Origin: Aphanomyces cochlioides
Taxonomy: Eukaryota; Oomycota; Saprolegniomycetes; Saprolegniales; Verrucalvaceae
Direction: 5' to 3'
DNA length: 64,000 bases
Assembly (NCBI GenBank): GCA_019828595.1
Contig: JAHQRK010000040.1
Span: forward strand, 280,576-344,575
Shown piece after piece: positions 41,083-51,420 of this stretch. The position numbers and the translations under genes were made by a program. The stretch's first letter is position 1, and every line of letters starts with the position of its first letter. Below the pieces are notes generated by a model. It made no database searches. It was given only the letters and a program-made list of their open reading frames with translations, and was not told the origin of the DNA.

Positions 41083-41595
41083 TTAACGCCGGCTACTGCG
41101 CTTGGAGCCTCCTCGGCTGCTACCCGAAGGTGATCGGCTAAGACGACCTGAGCTTCCTGGGCTATCACCTCCAAGTGGGCCACTCAATTGCATACTCGAT
41201 CGTCTCTGAGGCTGGTTGGGAAAGATGGTTGTCCACCGTGCACGTTCGCTTTCGGTAGCTGGGCCTCGTCGAAAACCAGCACCCATAGAGCTGCGAGAAC
41301 TGCCAGAACCGTGAGAACTGCCAGAACCATGAGAACTGCCAGAACCGTGAGAACTGCCAGAACCACCCCGAGAACTGCCAGAACCACCCCGAGAACTGCC
41401 AGAACCACCACCACTCGCGCATCCGAAACAGGCTTTAAGCCAGTTACCATTGGCAGCCAGTCGTCTTCTTGGGGAGTCGTAAGTGGCAGTCAACGCTTCT
41501 TGGCCTGACGTGCGGACGGCAGCTCGACTTCGATGGCCATCTTTGAAAGCCACGACAGCAGTTATAGCAAGCCCAAGGAAGGTCAAAAGACGCAT
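41083..41595 (-). CDS. Small secreted RxLR-like candidate effector, copy D
   Basis: A 170-residue protein with ATG at 41593-41595. Residues 1-17 (MRLLTFLGLAITAVVAF) are the signal peptide. The family motif RRRLAANGNWLKACFG lies at about residues 43-58. A Gly-Ser array of GGSGSS and HGSGSS units (DNA repeats of 18-21 bp) follows, then a mixed region ending in Ser/Arg-rich SGRLSRSPSGSS and a basic RSSRR terminus. Apart from the two Cys of the motif region there are few cysteines, so it is not a cystine-knot protein. The amino-acid sequence equals copy E; only silent differences were seen in the Gly-Ser repeat. Function unknown; a secreted effector role is inferred. Confidence 0.75.
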   Translation of the reverse strand: MRLLTFLGLAITAVVAFKDGHRSRAAVRTSGQEALTATYDSPRRRLAANGNWLKACFGCASGGGSGSSRGGSGSSRGGSGSSHGSGSSHGSGSSHGSGSSRSSMGAGFRRGPATESERARWTTIFPNQPQRRSSMQLSGPLGGDSPGSSGRLSRSPSGSSRGGSKRSSRR

Positions 41596-41612
41596 GGTAA
41601 ATGCACGTTCAA

Positions 41613-41675
41613 GGCAATTTGCACAATGAACAAGTATGTAGACGCTGTATGTCGATATTCAAACACAACATGCAA
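41613..41675 (-). promoter_or_regulatory. Conserved core promoter of copy D
   Basis: TCATTGTGCAAATTGCC (41629-41613, minus strand) matches an initiator plus FPR. TTGCATGTTGTGT (41675-41663) lies 33 bases upstream, as in copies A, B and E. Confidence 0.7.
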
Positions 41676-41898
41676 TGTCTGTGGTTCCTTCCAAGAACGC
41701 TGACGCACAGATGGGACTTCGAAGTTGGTGCACTGGTCATTCATTGGACACGTGGTTATGACGGGACGACAGTCACGTAATATTGTTGTGAGACAGGTGG
41801 AACAAGAAAAAGAACAAGATATCCACTCTCAGCTTTAAACAGCAGAGTATACCAACTTTCATGACTCAGTGAGCTCTCAAATGGAAAAATTTGAGAGT

Positions 41899-41970
41899 GC
41901 AAAATTTCAAAATCAATATGCATTTCGCTGTAAATGGCATATTGATTTTGAAATTTTGCCAGACGGGCCC
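41899..41970. mobile_element. MITE remnant with 23-bp hairpin
   Basis: Arms 41899-41921 and 41937-41959 are perfect reverse complements around a 15-base loop. The right arm runs into TTGCCAGACGGGCCC, the end of the 3-bp-TSD MITE family also found intact at 43453-43725. TAA (41971-41973) follows, then another end of the same family at 41974-42004, so two ends lie back to back. Confidence 0.65.
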
Positions 41971-42186
41971 TAAGGATGTGTCTGGCAACCGAAAATATTA
42001 CAATTTGTCGCTGTACCAGCTCTAGTCAGCAGTGGTAAAACTTGTCATATTCGATTGCACATGTAGTCAAATCAGCTAAACGCTTGACCGATCCACCAAG
42101 TACTCCGAAGTCCCATCTGTGCGAGCGTCTCGTTCGTTTCTTCCGTTTCTTCAGCGTTCTTGGAATGTTTCTAGGAACCACAGACA

Positions 42187-42249
42187 TTGCATGTTGTGTT
42201 TGAATATCGACATACAGCGTCTACATACTTGTTCATTGTGCAAATTGCC
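42187..42249 (+). promoter_or_regulatory. Conserved core promoter of copy E
   Basis: TTGCATGTTGTGT at 42187-42199 and TCATTGTGCAAATTGCC at 42233-42249, 33 bases apart; the ATG is 17 bases further on. Confidence 0.7.
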
Positions 42250-42266
42250 TTGAACGTGCATTTACC

Positions 42267-42779
42267 ATGCGTCTTTTGACCTTCCTTGGGCTTGCTATAA
42301 CTGCTGTCGTGGCTTTCAAAGATGGCCATCGAAGTCGAGCTGCCGTCCGCACGTCAGGCCAAGAAGCGTTGACTGCCACTTACGACTCCCCAAGAAGACG
42401 ACTGGCTGCCAATGGTAACTGGCTTAAAGCCTGTTTCGGATGCGCGAGTGGTGGTGGTTCTGGCAGTTCTCGGGGTGGTTCTGGCAGTTCTCGGGGTGGT
42501 TCTGGCAGTTCTCACGGTTCTGGCAGTTCTCACGGTTCTGGCAGTTCTCACGGTTCTGGCAGTTCTCGCAGCTCTATGGGTGCTGGTTTTCGACGAGGCC
42601 CAGCTACCGAAAGCGAACGTGCACGGTGGACAACCATCTTTCCCAACCAGCCTCAGAGACGATCGAGTATGCAATTGAGTGGCCCACTTGGAGGTGATAG
42701 CCCAGGAAGCTCAGGTCGTCTTAGCCGATCACCTTCGGGTAGCAGCCGAGGAGGCTCCAAGCGCAGTAGCCGGCGTTAA
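42267..42779 (+). CDS. Small secreted RxLR-like candidate effector, copy E
   Basis: Mirror copy of D with the same 170-residue product: signal peptide, RRRLAANGNWLKACFG, Gly-Ser repeats and Ser/Arg tail. It is divergently transcribed from copy D with about 670 bp between the two ATGs. The preserved promoter, silent-only differences and intact frame suggest that both copies are usable. The arms extend well beyond the genes, so the duplication is segmental and not a processed copy. Confidence 0.75.
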   Translation: MRLLTFLGLAITAVVAFKDGHRSRAAVRTSGQEALTATYDSPRRRLAANGNWLKACFGCASGGGSGSSRGGSGSSRGGSGSSHGSGSSHGSGSSHGSGSSRSSMGAGFRRGPATESERARWTTIFPNQPQRRSSMQLSGPLGGDSPGSSGRLSRSPSGSSRGGSKRSSRR

Positions 42780-43452
42780 CTCCAAGCGGGCACTTGGCAT
42801 GGAAACAACATTTTTATTGCTTTGTAAAGTACGCAAAACGAGCTTCCTGCCATAACTTTCAACACGAATAATTGGTTGACAGACATAAAGCTGTTCACGA
42901 AACGAGGCCCGCAGTAATTCTAAAATATCGTTTCGCTTCCTAAAGTTTGAAGAAACATCGATTATAATGGAAAGTTGTTCGAGTCCCAGGAAGCAATGAA
43001 TCGATCTCCCTCATCATGGTCATTCTAGCCACTGGCGGCTTCGCACCTGTTTCGCGATTCGAACATCAAAATATGGCTATCAGCAGTGGAAACTTGTTGC
43101 ATATGTCTTTAATGTTCGTTGAAGACTAAATGTGTTGTTTGTAAACTCAACCTAAGCTGGCATTCAGTAAATTACAAGTATATACACGACCGAGTTGACA
43201 CTGCATTCCTCGTCTTGACAACGCATCCGCAACCGACTAAATAGAAATAGATTTGAGGACAAGATTGCGTCATGATAAAAAAGTCGCGGCCAATGTGTGG
43301 TCATACCAAACGAATCTGAGCCAGCTTTGATGGCGCAATGAGAATGTCAAATGTGAGATGACGAATGCGAAATGTCCTTGGTGATAAATCTTTAATCAAT
43401 ATTATCTCATTGACTTGCCATGCTCGAATTTGCCGCTAGTGGATGTGAATTA

Positions 43453-43725
43453 GGGCCCGTCTGGCAACCGAAAATATTACAATAAATGGGCCCAAAATGC
43501 CATTTTGAGGCCAAATTCAATAATTGAGGTCAAAATATGAACTTGATTATCTCCAAGAGTCTTGCACCAAGTCCAATATTTTTGGTTGGGATATACTCAG
43601 TGGAGGCTCCCAAAATGCAATTTTACGAAATGGAGTTTTACCTCTATTTTGAATATACCATAAATCATTAATCCCAATTTTGCTGAAAATGGCATATTGA
43701 TTTTGAAATTTTGCCAGACGCACCC
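43453..43725. mobile_element. PIF/Harbinger-type MITE
   Basis: Ends GGGCCCGTCTGGCAA and (reverse) GGGTGCGTCTGGCAA form ~15-bp TIRs with two mismatches. TTA precedes (43450-43452) and follows (43726-43728), a TWA duplication typical of PIF/Harbinger. The 273-bp body is AT-rich and non-coding. It sits exactly at the right edge of the palindrome. Confidence 0.75.
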
Positions 43726-43728
43726 TTA

Positions 43729-44388
43729 TTATAACTGGGGTCCAAAAAACATACTACGTACTAGTAAGACATGAAAACTGGGGTCCCACTGTTTCAGGGT
43801 ACTGCTCAAGAGAATTCATTCCAAAGCCAGCTCAGTTCACAGTTGCTTGAAGACTCGAATAACTTCACAGTTTGTTTTAGCGTTATGAGCAACAACTTCA
43901 TCGGCGACTTTAAGTACAAGATGACGATTCTTGTAGTGTAGCCTTCTTATAGTTGAGGGCGACGATCAGGTTTTCAGTCTATATTTCGACTATTTGTCTG
44001 TCGCACACTTTGAGTAAAAAGCATTTCCCATCGACAGAAAGGTCATTTACTCTCACTCTTATTGTTGTGCCTTAGATATGACCAGAATACATTTTAAGCG
44101 TTGTGGCCTGTGCATTGTATGTCAAACTTTAGATGATCGTGAATAAGGAATGTCGGCAGAGCGCTCTTGCGCATGAAGGCCGACCAGACTTCAAAATGAT
44201 ATGGATCTAAAAGGAGATGTACAGTGCGCGCATGATTTATACGACACATAATACAGTTTTTGCACGACAGTATATTAGGTTTTTTGGGCAGTTGCACGAC
44301 AGGTGTCATGCATTTTCGGTTTGTGGGATAAATGTTGAATCTTTAGTATACTTTAATCTATATATCGAGATGTATATTTGGAAAAATC
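43729..44388. other. No gene recognised
   Basis: AT-rich with short frames only; the GCACGAC word occurs twice (near 44259 and 44295), related to the inverted repeat that follows. Confidence 0.4.
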
Positions 44389-45038
44389 GAATTTGCACGA
44401 CGCACGTCGTGCAATAAATGGAAGGTTTTTTATTGGACTAAATAGGTCATTTTAGAATGAATTGGTCCAAAAGAAAAAAGCTCAGTATTTTTGTTTGATG
44501 GCAGCAATAAGGCCATGTTTGTCTCCTAATTCATTCCTATGCGTTCGAGCTAAGCATGGCAACAAAGCCATGCCGAATGACTCGTATGTTTTCTTAATTT
44601 GCACAGCAGAGCGCCCAGGTGACGTGTTTCTTTGAAATGTGCATGCATGATGTACCAGCAATTCTGGCATACATTTTTGGCAAACTCGAGTAGTCGACGA
44701 GACCCTCTGATGACGCCACTAGATAGCACAGTAAGAAAGGGCAAAGATCGCTCCAACTTAATGAATTTCAACAGTACCAGCACATGATTGTAAGTTTGTG
44801 TTTATTGTATCCACAATAACATGAGTGATTAGACCTAAGGATGTACACAGCTAGACATCATTTAATCCTTAAAATGAATTGAAACACATGAGGCAACCGT
44901 TTTCAGCAAGGACCGGCCTAAAGATTGTTTCTTGGAGAAGATTTCTGATGTTTCAAAGTCAACATTCCAGTATGATAGGATAAAATTGTTGACACTTTTG
45001 ACCAATATGAACCTGCACGAAATCCGTCGTGCAAATTC
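44389..45038. repeat. 650-bp inverted-repeat-bounded segment
   Basis: The left end GAATTTGCACGACG (44389-44402) is repeated inverted and perfect at 45025-45038. Each end is itself palindromic: TTGCACGACG-CA-CGTCGTGCAA at 44393-44414, and TGCACGA…TCGTGCA at 45014-45033. The inside is AT-rich without a supported gene. It is probably a non-autonomous fold-back transposon; no target duplication is clear. Confidence 0.5.
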
Positions 45039-46015
45039 CAAACACAAAAACCATAATTCATATCTTTGTATTTGCTAAAAAGAGGTCATTGTATCTTTTT
45101 TGAGATACAAATTCCATTTGCCCAAAATTAATTGACCGCAAACAATTTAAAATTATTGAGTTTTGTATACAATAATATTATTTGCAAATCGTATTTCGAT
45201 CGAGATACGATTAAGAGAGCCAATCAAAGCGTGAAGAAATAGTAAAAATTGATGAGGTTGAAAAAGATTGACTCAGCAGTGGGCCTTAAGCCCACTCGAG
45301 AATCAAAGTCGTACAAGGACGAAAAGTGTAATATATGTGTTTGAGAGGAAGTGCTTGTGGGGAAAAGCTCCAATTTTTTCCACATGCGTGGCAACAAGGA
45401 TGGCTTCATTTAGGCGTGAAACTTGATGAGTAACATTAACTTCCTGGATGATCAGCGCGGTGTTTCCACGCTATCTACACTACGTAATACGGACTGACTG
45501 GCAAAAGACCTATCAATGGGCAATGTAAATTTGATCCATTTCCATCGTGTAAGTCGAAGCTATATATCACTACATGCACAAGCTTTAGGATAAGATCATT
45601 CACTTTATGGCAACCACAGATCATTCACTTTATGACACGGAATAAAGCTCACAGGATGATGAATATTAATTTCATTACTTCTCGTAATAACAAGATGTCA
45701 TAAAAGACGGAACGAAATCAGCAAGTCGTATATCAACAGTTGTGTTAACCATTCGATAGAATTACAATTGAGCGCGCTGAAAATACAGCAGGACAAACAT
45801 CCATTGAATAGAAATCTCTTGTGATGCGAACTCTATTTTGTTTATCTTCAGCCCAGACTCTTGGGCATTGCTCAATTGCTCAATTGCACTACTAGCCCAG
45901 TCACTATTATCGAATTAAAACAAGGTGAAATAGATACATTAAAGTTTATTGGTTAAAAAAGATGGAATATCTCAACCGAGATACGATTTCCGACGACAAG
46001 TCAATACATTGAATT
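45039..46015. other. No gene recognised
   Basis: AT-rich, with repeated GAGATACGATT-like words but no supported frame or element end. Confidence 0.35.
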
Positions 46016-46054
46016 TTGTCAATTGCATTTCAACCAATCATATTCATCGGATTT

Positions 46055-46429
46055 GAATAATTACAATCGGGAGGCTATATGCTGCCCTTTGGGCACTATT
46101 ACTATGGCACAGACATCCTTTTCCAGCAGGATGGTGCGTCAATTCATCGTGCTGCAAGAACTACTGAGTTCTTGCGAGAAAATCAAGTTCCAATTTTTGA
46201 TCATCCTGCACTATCCCCCGATCTCAATCCTATTGAGAACCTTTGGGGGATTGTTGTGCGAAGTGTTTATGCCAACGGAAGTCAATTTGATGGCATTGAA
46301 GAGTTGAAAACGGCAATTTTGGGTGCCTGGGAAGCCATCCCTGAATCCACCCTGCTATCTCTAGTGCAAAGTATGCCACGTCGTTGCATCAAGGTGCTCG
46401 AAGCACGCGGTGGCATGACGAAGTATTGA
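46055..46429 (+). pseudogene. Tc1/mariner transposase, C-terminal fragment
   Basis: The frame is open from upstream of the ATG at 46079 to the stop at 46427-46429. It carries the second and third catalytic residues of a Tc1 DDE domain: the Asp in FQQDGASIHRAA and the Glu in SPDLNPIENLWG. Thirty-four residues lie between them, the DD34E spacing of Tc1. The DNA-binding domains and first Asp are missing and no TIR is evident. It is a dead 3' fragment. Confidence 0.85.
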
Positions 46430-46671
46430 GCATGTAATTGCTTGCTATAATACAGCATTCATGTGAGAAAGTGTCAGGTGTCTTATATTTTTTGCACTAA
46501 TGAGTCTTGGCTAACTCTAGTAATTATTTATTGTCGGAATTTGTGGGACGGTCGTGGGATTAAGTTGTGAAGGTACTACGTAGTATTTTCTAGGGTGAGA
46601 AGTACTCTGGAGGTCGTACTCCTTCCGGAGGTAGTGTGTCGGGGTAAAAGGAGTGTTAACATGAGTGGTAA

Positions 46672-46983
46672 GGTTTTCAAGCTTCAGTTTCGCCTTTAGG
46701 TTTTCAGTTCATAGGGACGTCAACGAGTTCAAAAATACAGCTGCACACGACCTTTCACAGTGGCAATTCAGATGAAGCAAATTCTTCCCAGTCGAATATT
46801 GACACCAACTCTGGTGACGGTGATGAGTGGCATGATGAACAAGCGAGCGATGTGGCAGAGATGCTAAGCATCAATAGCCTGCTGAATGTTCCTGACAACG
46901 ACGACGAGAAGAGCATTGGACAATCAGACCACCTCAGTGCGTTTGATTTTTCGCCAGCCATTGTCAAATCGATTCGAATTTAG
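46672..46983 (+). other. Open acidic frame without ATG
   Basis: The frame is open from 46672 to the stop at 46981-46983. It is rich in Ser, Asn and Asp (SDEANSSQSNIDTNSGDGDEW, split by codon choice typical of coding DNA) and ends DFSPAIVKSIRI. Such acidic tails end many transposase or tethering proteins. It is probably the C-terminus of a decayed element; I cannot say which. Confidence 0.3.
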
Positions 46984-47589
46984 AGTTGCCTAACGAATAG
47001 AATAGACTTGGCAAATCGATTTTAGAATCGACTAGCCAATCAGATTTCTCTTTTTTCAATTTTCAGCCAAGTATATGCCTCACTTGTATACGTCGACAGA
47101 AAATCGCAACAACAACGCAAAAGCTGCACATTCCCAGCGCGGCTGATGGCTCCAGGAGCAACTCTTTAGATGGCATTGGTAAAAGATACATTTAAAGAGA
47201 AAAAGACATTCAAAATCGATTCTGCAAATCGACTAGAAAGTCCAAATTTGCACGAAATTGACAATACATCTGAGAATATCCAGCAAACTGTGACATCGAT
47301 GCTTTGAAGCTTCGTAGCTCATGATTGCATGATAACTATTAATAATACGAAGCTGAGAACTAATCCATTCTACAATTTGCCTTCCTCTGCTTGGGTACAG
47401 CTTGGATGCCATCTTAGTCCTGCTCGGGCGAAGCAAACAGATTGGGATTTTCACCCTCTTGTTCACAACGACTTGGAACCTCTAACATCCCCAGTCATTC
47501 ACTTTTTGGAAGATGGCATCGATACTGATACTCCCAAGTTTGATGACATAACGTCTTACAGCTCTCTGCAGCACAACATCGGGTGCTTG
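46984..47589. other. No clear gene; possible upstream part of a gypsy relic
   Basis: Short plus-strand frames (for example 47329-47598) lead into the RT relic and may be its decayed protease/linker region, but no motif is visible. Confidence 0.3.
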
Positions 47590-48340
47590 ATCTGTTGATA
47601 ATCTGTTAGAAAATTGTATTTCTGATGCTGAAGCAAATGGTTTAGCTGGGGCCAACCTTTTTCGTCTCCGAAGCTTACTTTCCAACTATTCAGACGTCTT
47701 CCGCTCGAGTTTTGGCTCGGATCCACCACGCCATTGCAAGTACGCCTCAAAAAGGATGCCACCCCAACGAAGTGCTCCACGCAACGTTACCCGCCCATTC
47801 ATCAAGAATTTTTGGATCAACATGTATCAGAATTGGAATCTGCTGCTCGGTATACTTAAACACAGGAAGTCGTCGGGCCTCCCCCCCACTCATCGTACCA
47901 AAATTGGACGGCTCATTTCGCATGACGGTCGATCTTCGTGCAATGAACTCTCGTACAGAACCGTTGCATTGGGTTGTGTGGTGGGAAGTCAGTGCTATTT
48001 CACTATTGACTGGCTCAGAGGGTACTGGCAACTGCCTTTGGCAAAGAAGTGCCAAGAATCTTTACCTTTATGACCCATAGGGGCATGATGACACCTACAC
48101 GGGTCTCAATGGGCGGATCGGATAGTGTGGGTTACTGCCGGGCAACAGTCGAGAGCTGATATTGAAAGACCTACTCAATAGGGGGATATTAGCATGGTTG
48201 GACGACATTATTGGATATTCCGACTCAATCCACGGGCTTTTGGATGTTCTTCAAAAAGTGCTCTCTGCATATGCTGCGGTTGGTCTTAATCTCCACCCAA
48301 GAAGTGCTCATTCTACTTAACAACAGCAAAATGGTGCGCT
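47590..48340 (+). pseudogene. Old Ty3/gypsy reverse transcriptase relic, part 1
   Basis: Broken plus-strand frames together show RT landmarks in order: a pre-RT segment (LFRLRSLLSNYSDVF), PPLIVPKLDGSFRMTVDLRA (47880-47950), FTIDWLRGYWQLPL (about 47998-48040), and WLDDIIGYSDS in place of the YxDD box (about 48196). At least three frameshifts separate them. The relic continues beyond the nested element at 54286 (VNLPPLQTASQLQKFL), proving that it predates that insertion. Confidence 0.8.
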
Positions 48341-48345
48341 AACGG
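48341..48345. repeat. Target-site duplication AACGG (left)
   Basis: Matches AACGG at 54286-54290 on the other side of the LTR element. Confidence 0.85.
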
Positions 48346-48559
48346 TGTAGCAAACTAGGCAGAGGAAGGCAAATTGTAGAATGAATTAGATCTCAACTTA
48401 ACTCTAATCTAGCACATCCTTGTAACTTTAAGCCACATCCTATTGTCACATCGCTTTGGTTGGTGTTGAGGGGCGTTTACGATAGTTTTCTAAGTCGTAA
48501 ACTGCGTTACAGCATTCAGCCGAAGTCCCGAGCCAAACCGGTGGCTCAGGATCGCTACA
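48346..48559 (-). repeat. 3' LTR
   Basis: 214 bp, TG…CA. Just inside, the minus strand reads ACGGGGAGGA immediately before the LTR, a good polypurine tract. Confidence 0.9.
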
Positions 48560-48584
48560 TCCTCCCCGTGACGTCCGGCTGTCG

Positions 48585-50135
48585 TCAGGAAAGACGGCGC
48601 TGGAGGTCTTGAACTAGCTGCTTGAAATGAACGACGTGCTTGATAGTCTTTGCGAGTTCCCATGTTGCTTCGCTTTCAGGTTGGCCATGCCACTTGACGA
48701 GATATTCGAGCTTGCGATTGAATTGTCTCTGCTTCAAGAGGCGTTCGACGATGAAGAGTTCTTCACCAGTTGAGTCATCGAGTATGACGGGTGTTGCCTT
48801 GGGAATCGGTCGACTTGCAAATTTGGGATCGTTCGGTTGATAGTGTTTCAGGCGGTCGACATTGAAAACATCATGGAGTCTTGACATTGATCGAGGCAAC
48901 TTCAGGCGCATTGCGTTTTCATTGATTTCTTCAATGACTTCAAAGGGGCCGATGAATCAGGGAACTAGCTTTGGACGCCCATTGCGATCTAATTGTTGTG
49001 CATGCTTCAAGGGCAAATCGCGGGTTGCAAGGAGAACTTGATCTCCAACTTTGAAAGTTATGTTTGAGCGCTTCTTGTCATAGAATGCATTTTGTCTTGC
49101 TTGAGCCTTCTTCAAATTTTCTTGGGCAATCTTCAATATCTCTTGTCGTTCTTCAGAGAAGTTTTTGGCAAAGTCATTTGGAGGCATTATACTATCTATT
49201 ACAGGGTTTCGCAGAGTTCTTCCAGTGTCGATTTGAAATGGAGTGATGCCAGTTGACGACTGAACAAGTCCTTGGTGAGCATACTCTATCGTGGGTAAAT
49301 GGTCAACCCAATCTTCTCAAAGATAGGACACTTGGCAACGTAGAGCATCTTCTAGTGTTCGATTTTGGCGTTCAGTTGCTCCATCAGCTTGAGCACGACC
49401 CGCAGTTGTCATGGCTTGCTTGATATTCATGATTTGCATGAGGGACTTCCAGAAATTACTTGTAAATTTTGGGTCTCGATCACTGATGATCACGCTTGGT
49501 AAGCCATGGTGGCGAACAACATGATCGAAAAACAACTTAGCGGTTTGCGGAGCATCGGCATTTGTTTGAGTTGGAATGTACTTAGCTCTTTTTGACAATT
49601 TGTCAACAACAACTAAGATAGCATCGCACGACTTGGATAGAGGTAGTCCAGTGATCCAGTCTGCTGAAATAGTATGCCAGCATTCGTTAGGGGCTTGAAT
49701 CGGAATCATTTTGCCATTGGCACGAAGACTCTTTGTCTTGTATCGACTGCAAGTTTCACAAGTTGCAACATAAAGTTTGACATCTTCCAAGAGAGTATCC
49801 CAGTAATACCATTGAGAAATACTTAGCAATGTTCGTCTTGTTCCGGGATGCGCAGCAATGCTTGAGTCATGAGCTTGAGAAATAACTTCAGCGCGCAGGA
49901 TAACATCATTGGGAACATAAAGTCTCCATACTTGATCGTTCGAACGAAGGAAGTACAAGTCATCTTTTTGAACATATTTGTCTTGTATAGCAACAGAGAT
50001 GTCTTTCTTGTAAGCTTTAATGTATCGCTCTTTCGTGTCTTGATCCATTTCGACTGTTGAATACGAAATTTGTCTTGAATGATTGATTACAAGTCGTTGC
50101 GGAGTGGAAGCACATTTTTGACTTGACACATCCTC
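48585..50135 (-). pseudogene. Integrase with C-terminal chromodomain (two in-frame TGA)
   Basis: One frame contains the whole integrase. The HHCC module is H-x7-H … CETC near 49830-49740. The catalytic D,D,E lie in ISADWITGLP, ISDRDPKFTSNFW and ADGATERQNRTLEDA. The C-terminal GPF region is followed by a chromodomain (FIVERLLKQRQF…LVKWHGQP…TWEL, about 48770-48640), which targets integration to modified histones in chromoviruses. TGA codons interrupt it at 49317-49319 and 48957-48959. The second lies in a VP-[stop]-FIGPF context where a CGA-to-TGA change is likely. It is inactive unless the stops are errors. Confidence 0.85.
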
Positions 50136-51420
50136 CCCAAAAATGGAGTTCCAACGAGCTTGGTAAGTTCACGTGAGGGGAAACGGGATAAGTCAGGTGG
50201 AGTTTGCAAGGCATCTAGTCGTAGAGCGGCGTTTGCACAACGGATTCCGCAATTATGAACAGAAATCATCGTCGCAAAGTGTGAGGCATCTCGTGGAGGT
50301 CGCGAAAGCGCATCGGCAACGACATTAAGTTTGCCAGGCCGATGATGCAACACAAAGTCAAACGCACTGAAAAAGTCGAGCCATCGAGTCAACTTAGGCG
50401 TGAGAATAGGAGTTTCCATGAACCATTTACACGTGGAGTTGTCCGTGTAAATGTCGAATCGAGTACAATGAAGGTAGTGACGCCACTTGCCGAGTGCAAG
50501 CTTGATCGCGTAGAGTTCTTTTTCATGAGCAGGCCACTGGACTTCATGAGGGCCAAGTCGCTTAGACAAAAATGCGATCGGTCGATCATTGCTGTCCTTA
50601 TCCAACTGGGATAGAACTGCTCCACAACAGTATCCTGAGGCATCAGTTGTTACGATGAAAGGCTTGTCGTAGTTGGGCAGTTGTAAAACTGGAGCTTGTT
50701 GAAGTGCAATCTTGATCGTTAAAAAGGCTTGTCGCTGATCTTCAGTCCATGACCACGGCGTTTTTGGCTTCATCAATTCACTTAAAGGGCGGACAATGTC
50801 CGAAAACTTCGGAATAAACTTTCTGTAAAAGCTCGCAAATCCGATGAAACTCACTAAGTCTTTAGTGCACTTAGGTTCAGCCCATTGTTCGATTGCACGA
50901 ACTTTTGACTTGTCAACGTGTAAGCCGTCTTTGGAAATTGTATGGCCGAGAAAATCGACTGAGTCGAGGGCAAAGGCACACTTAGACGGACGAGCGTACA
51001 ACTTTTCAGCTCGTAAAACATCGCAAATTGCTTGAAGGTGATGGATGTGGTCGTCGATTGACTTAGAGAAAACACAGATATCATCCATGTATACAACGGC
51101 AAAGGGGAATGTATCGAAGAGGCGACGCATAAGTCGGGACCAAATTCCTGGCATTCCGGCCATTCCCATGGGAGCAACAACCCATTCATAGACTTCTCGA
51201 TGAGTACGAAAGGCTGTGTATTTTCTTGCTTTTGGTTCAACAAGCATTTGGTGATATCCAGACGCTAAGTCGATCTTCGTAAAGACTTTGCTTCCATGCA
51301 TGCGATCAAATAAGTCTTCGATGTTTGGCAAAGGGATCTTTGGGATCACCGTTTGCGAGTTGACATATCGATAGTCAAGAACCCAACGTATTGGAGTGTC
51401 GGGAGTCGCTGGCTGTTCTC
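50087..51420 (-). pseudogene. Reverse transcriptase and RNase H
   Basis: The frame from about 51349 holds RT from IPKIPLPNIEDLFDR through KIDLASGYHQM, the active site VVYMDDICVFS and the thumb (DFLGHTISKDGL), then RNase H (VTTDASGYCCGAVLSQ; EKELYAI; YTDNSTCKW). It ends with an HHRPGKLNVVADALSR block. Catalytic residues are all visible. The frame differs by one base from Gag-protease upstream (break at about 51400-51430) and from integrase downstream (break near 50140 at a T5G4 run). Confidence 0.88.

Larger units (their letters stand above)
40412..43450. repeat. Large inverted duplication (palindrome) with two effector-like genes
   Basis: The left arm, about 40412-41721, is the reverse complement of the right arm, about 42106-43450, with only scattered substitutions and two small deletions in the left arm near 41695-41710. 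The ~385-bp spacer holds hairpin and MITE ends. The arms carry copies D and E head to head, including promoters and 3' flanks. Confidence 0.9.

Noticed and set aside
41165..41508. Trp/Phe-rich and Thr/Arg-rich ORFs overlapping copies D and E
   Set aside because: They are other-frame readings of the Gly-Ser tandem repeat and lack any signal or motif.
48957..49319. TGA recoding (alternative genetic code) in the integrase
   Set aside because: The two TGA sites do not align with conserved Trp positions, and other genes in the window use TGA as a normal stop.
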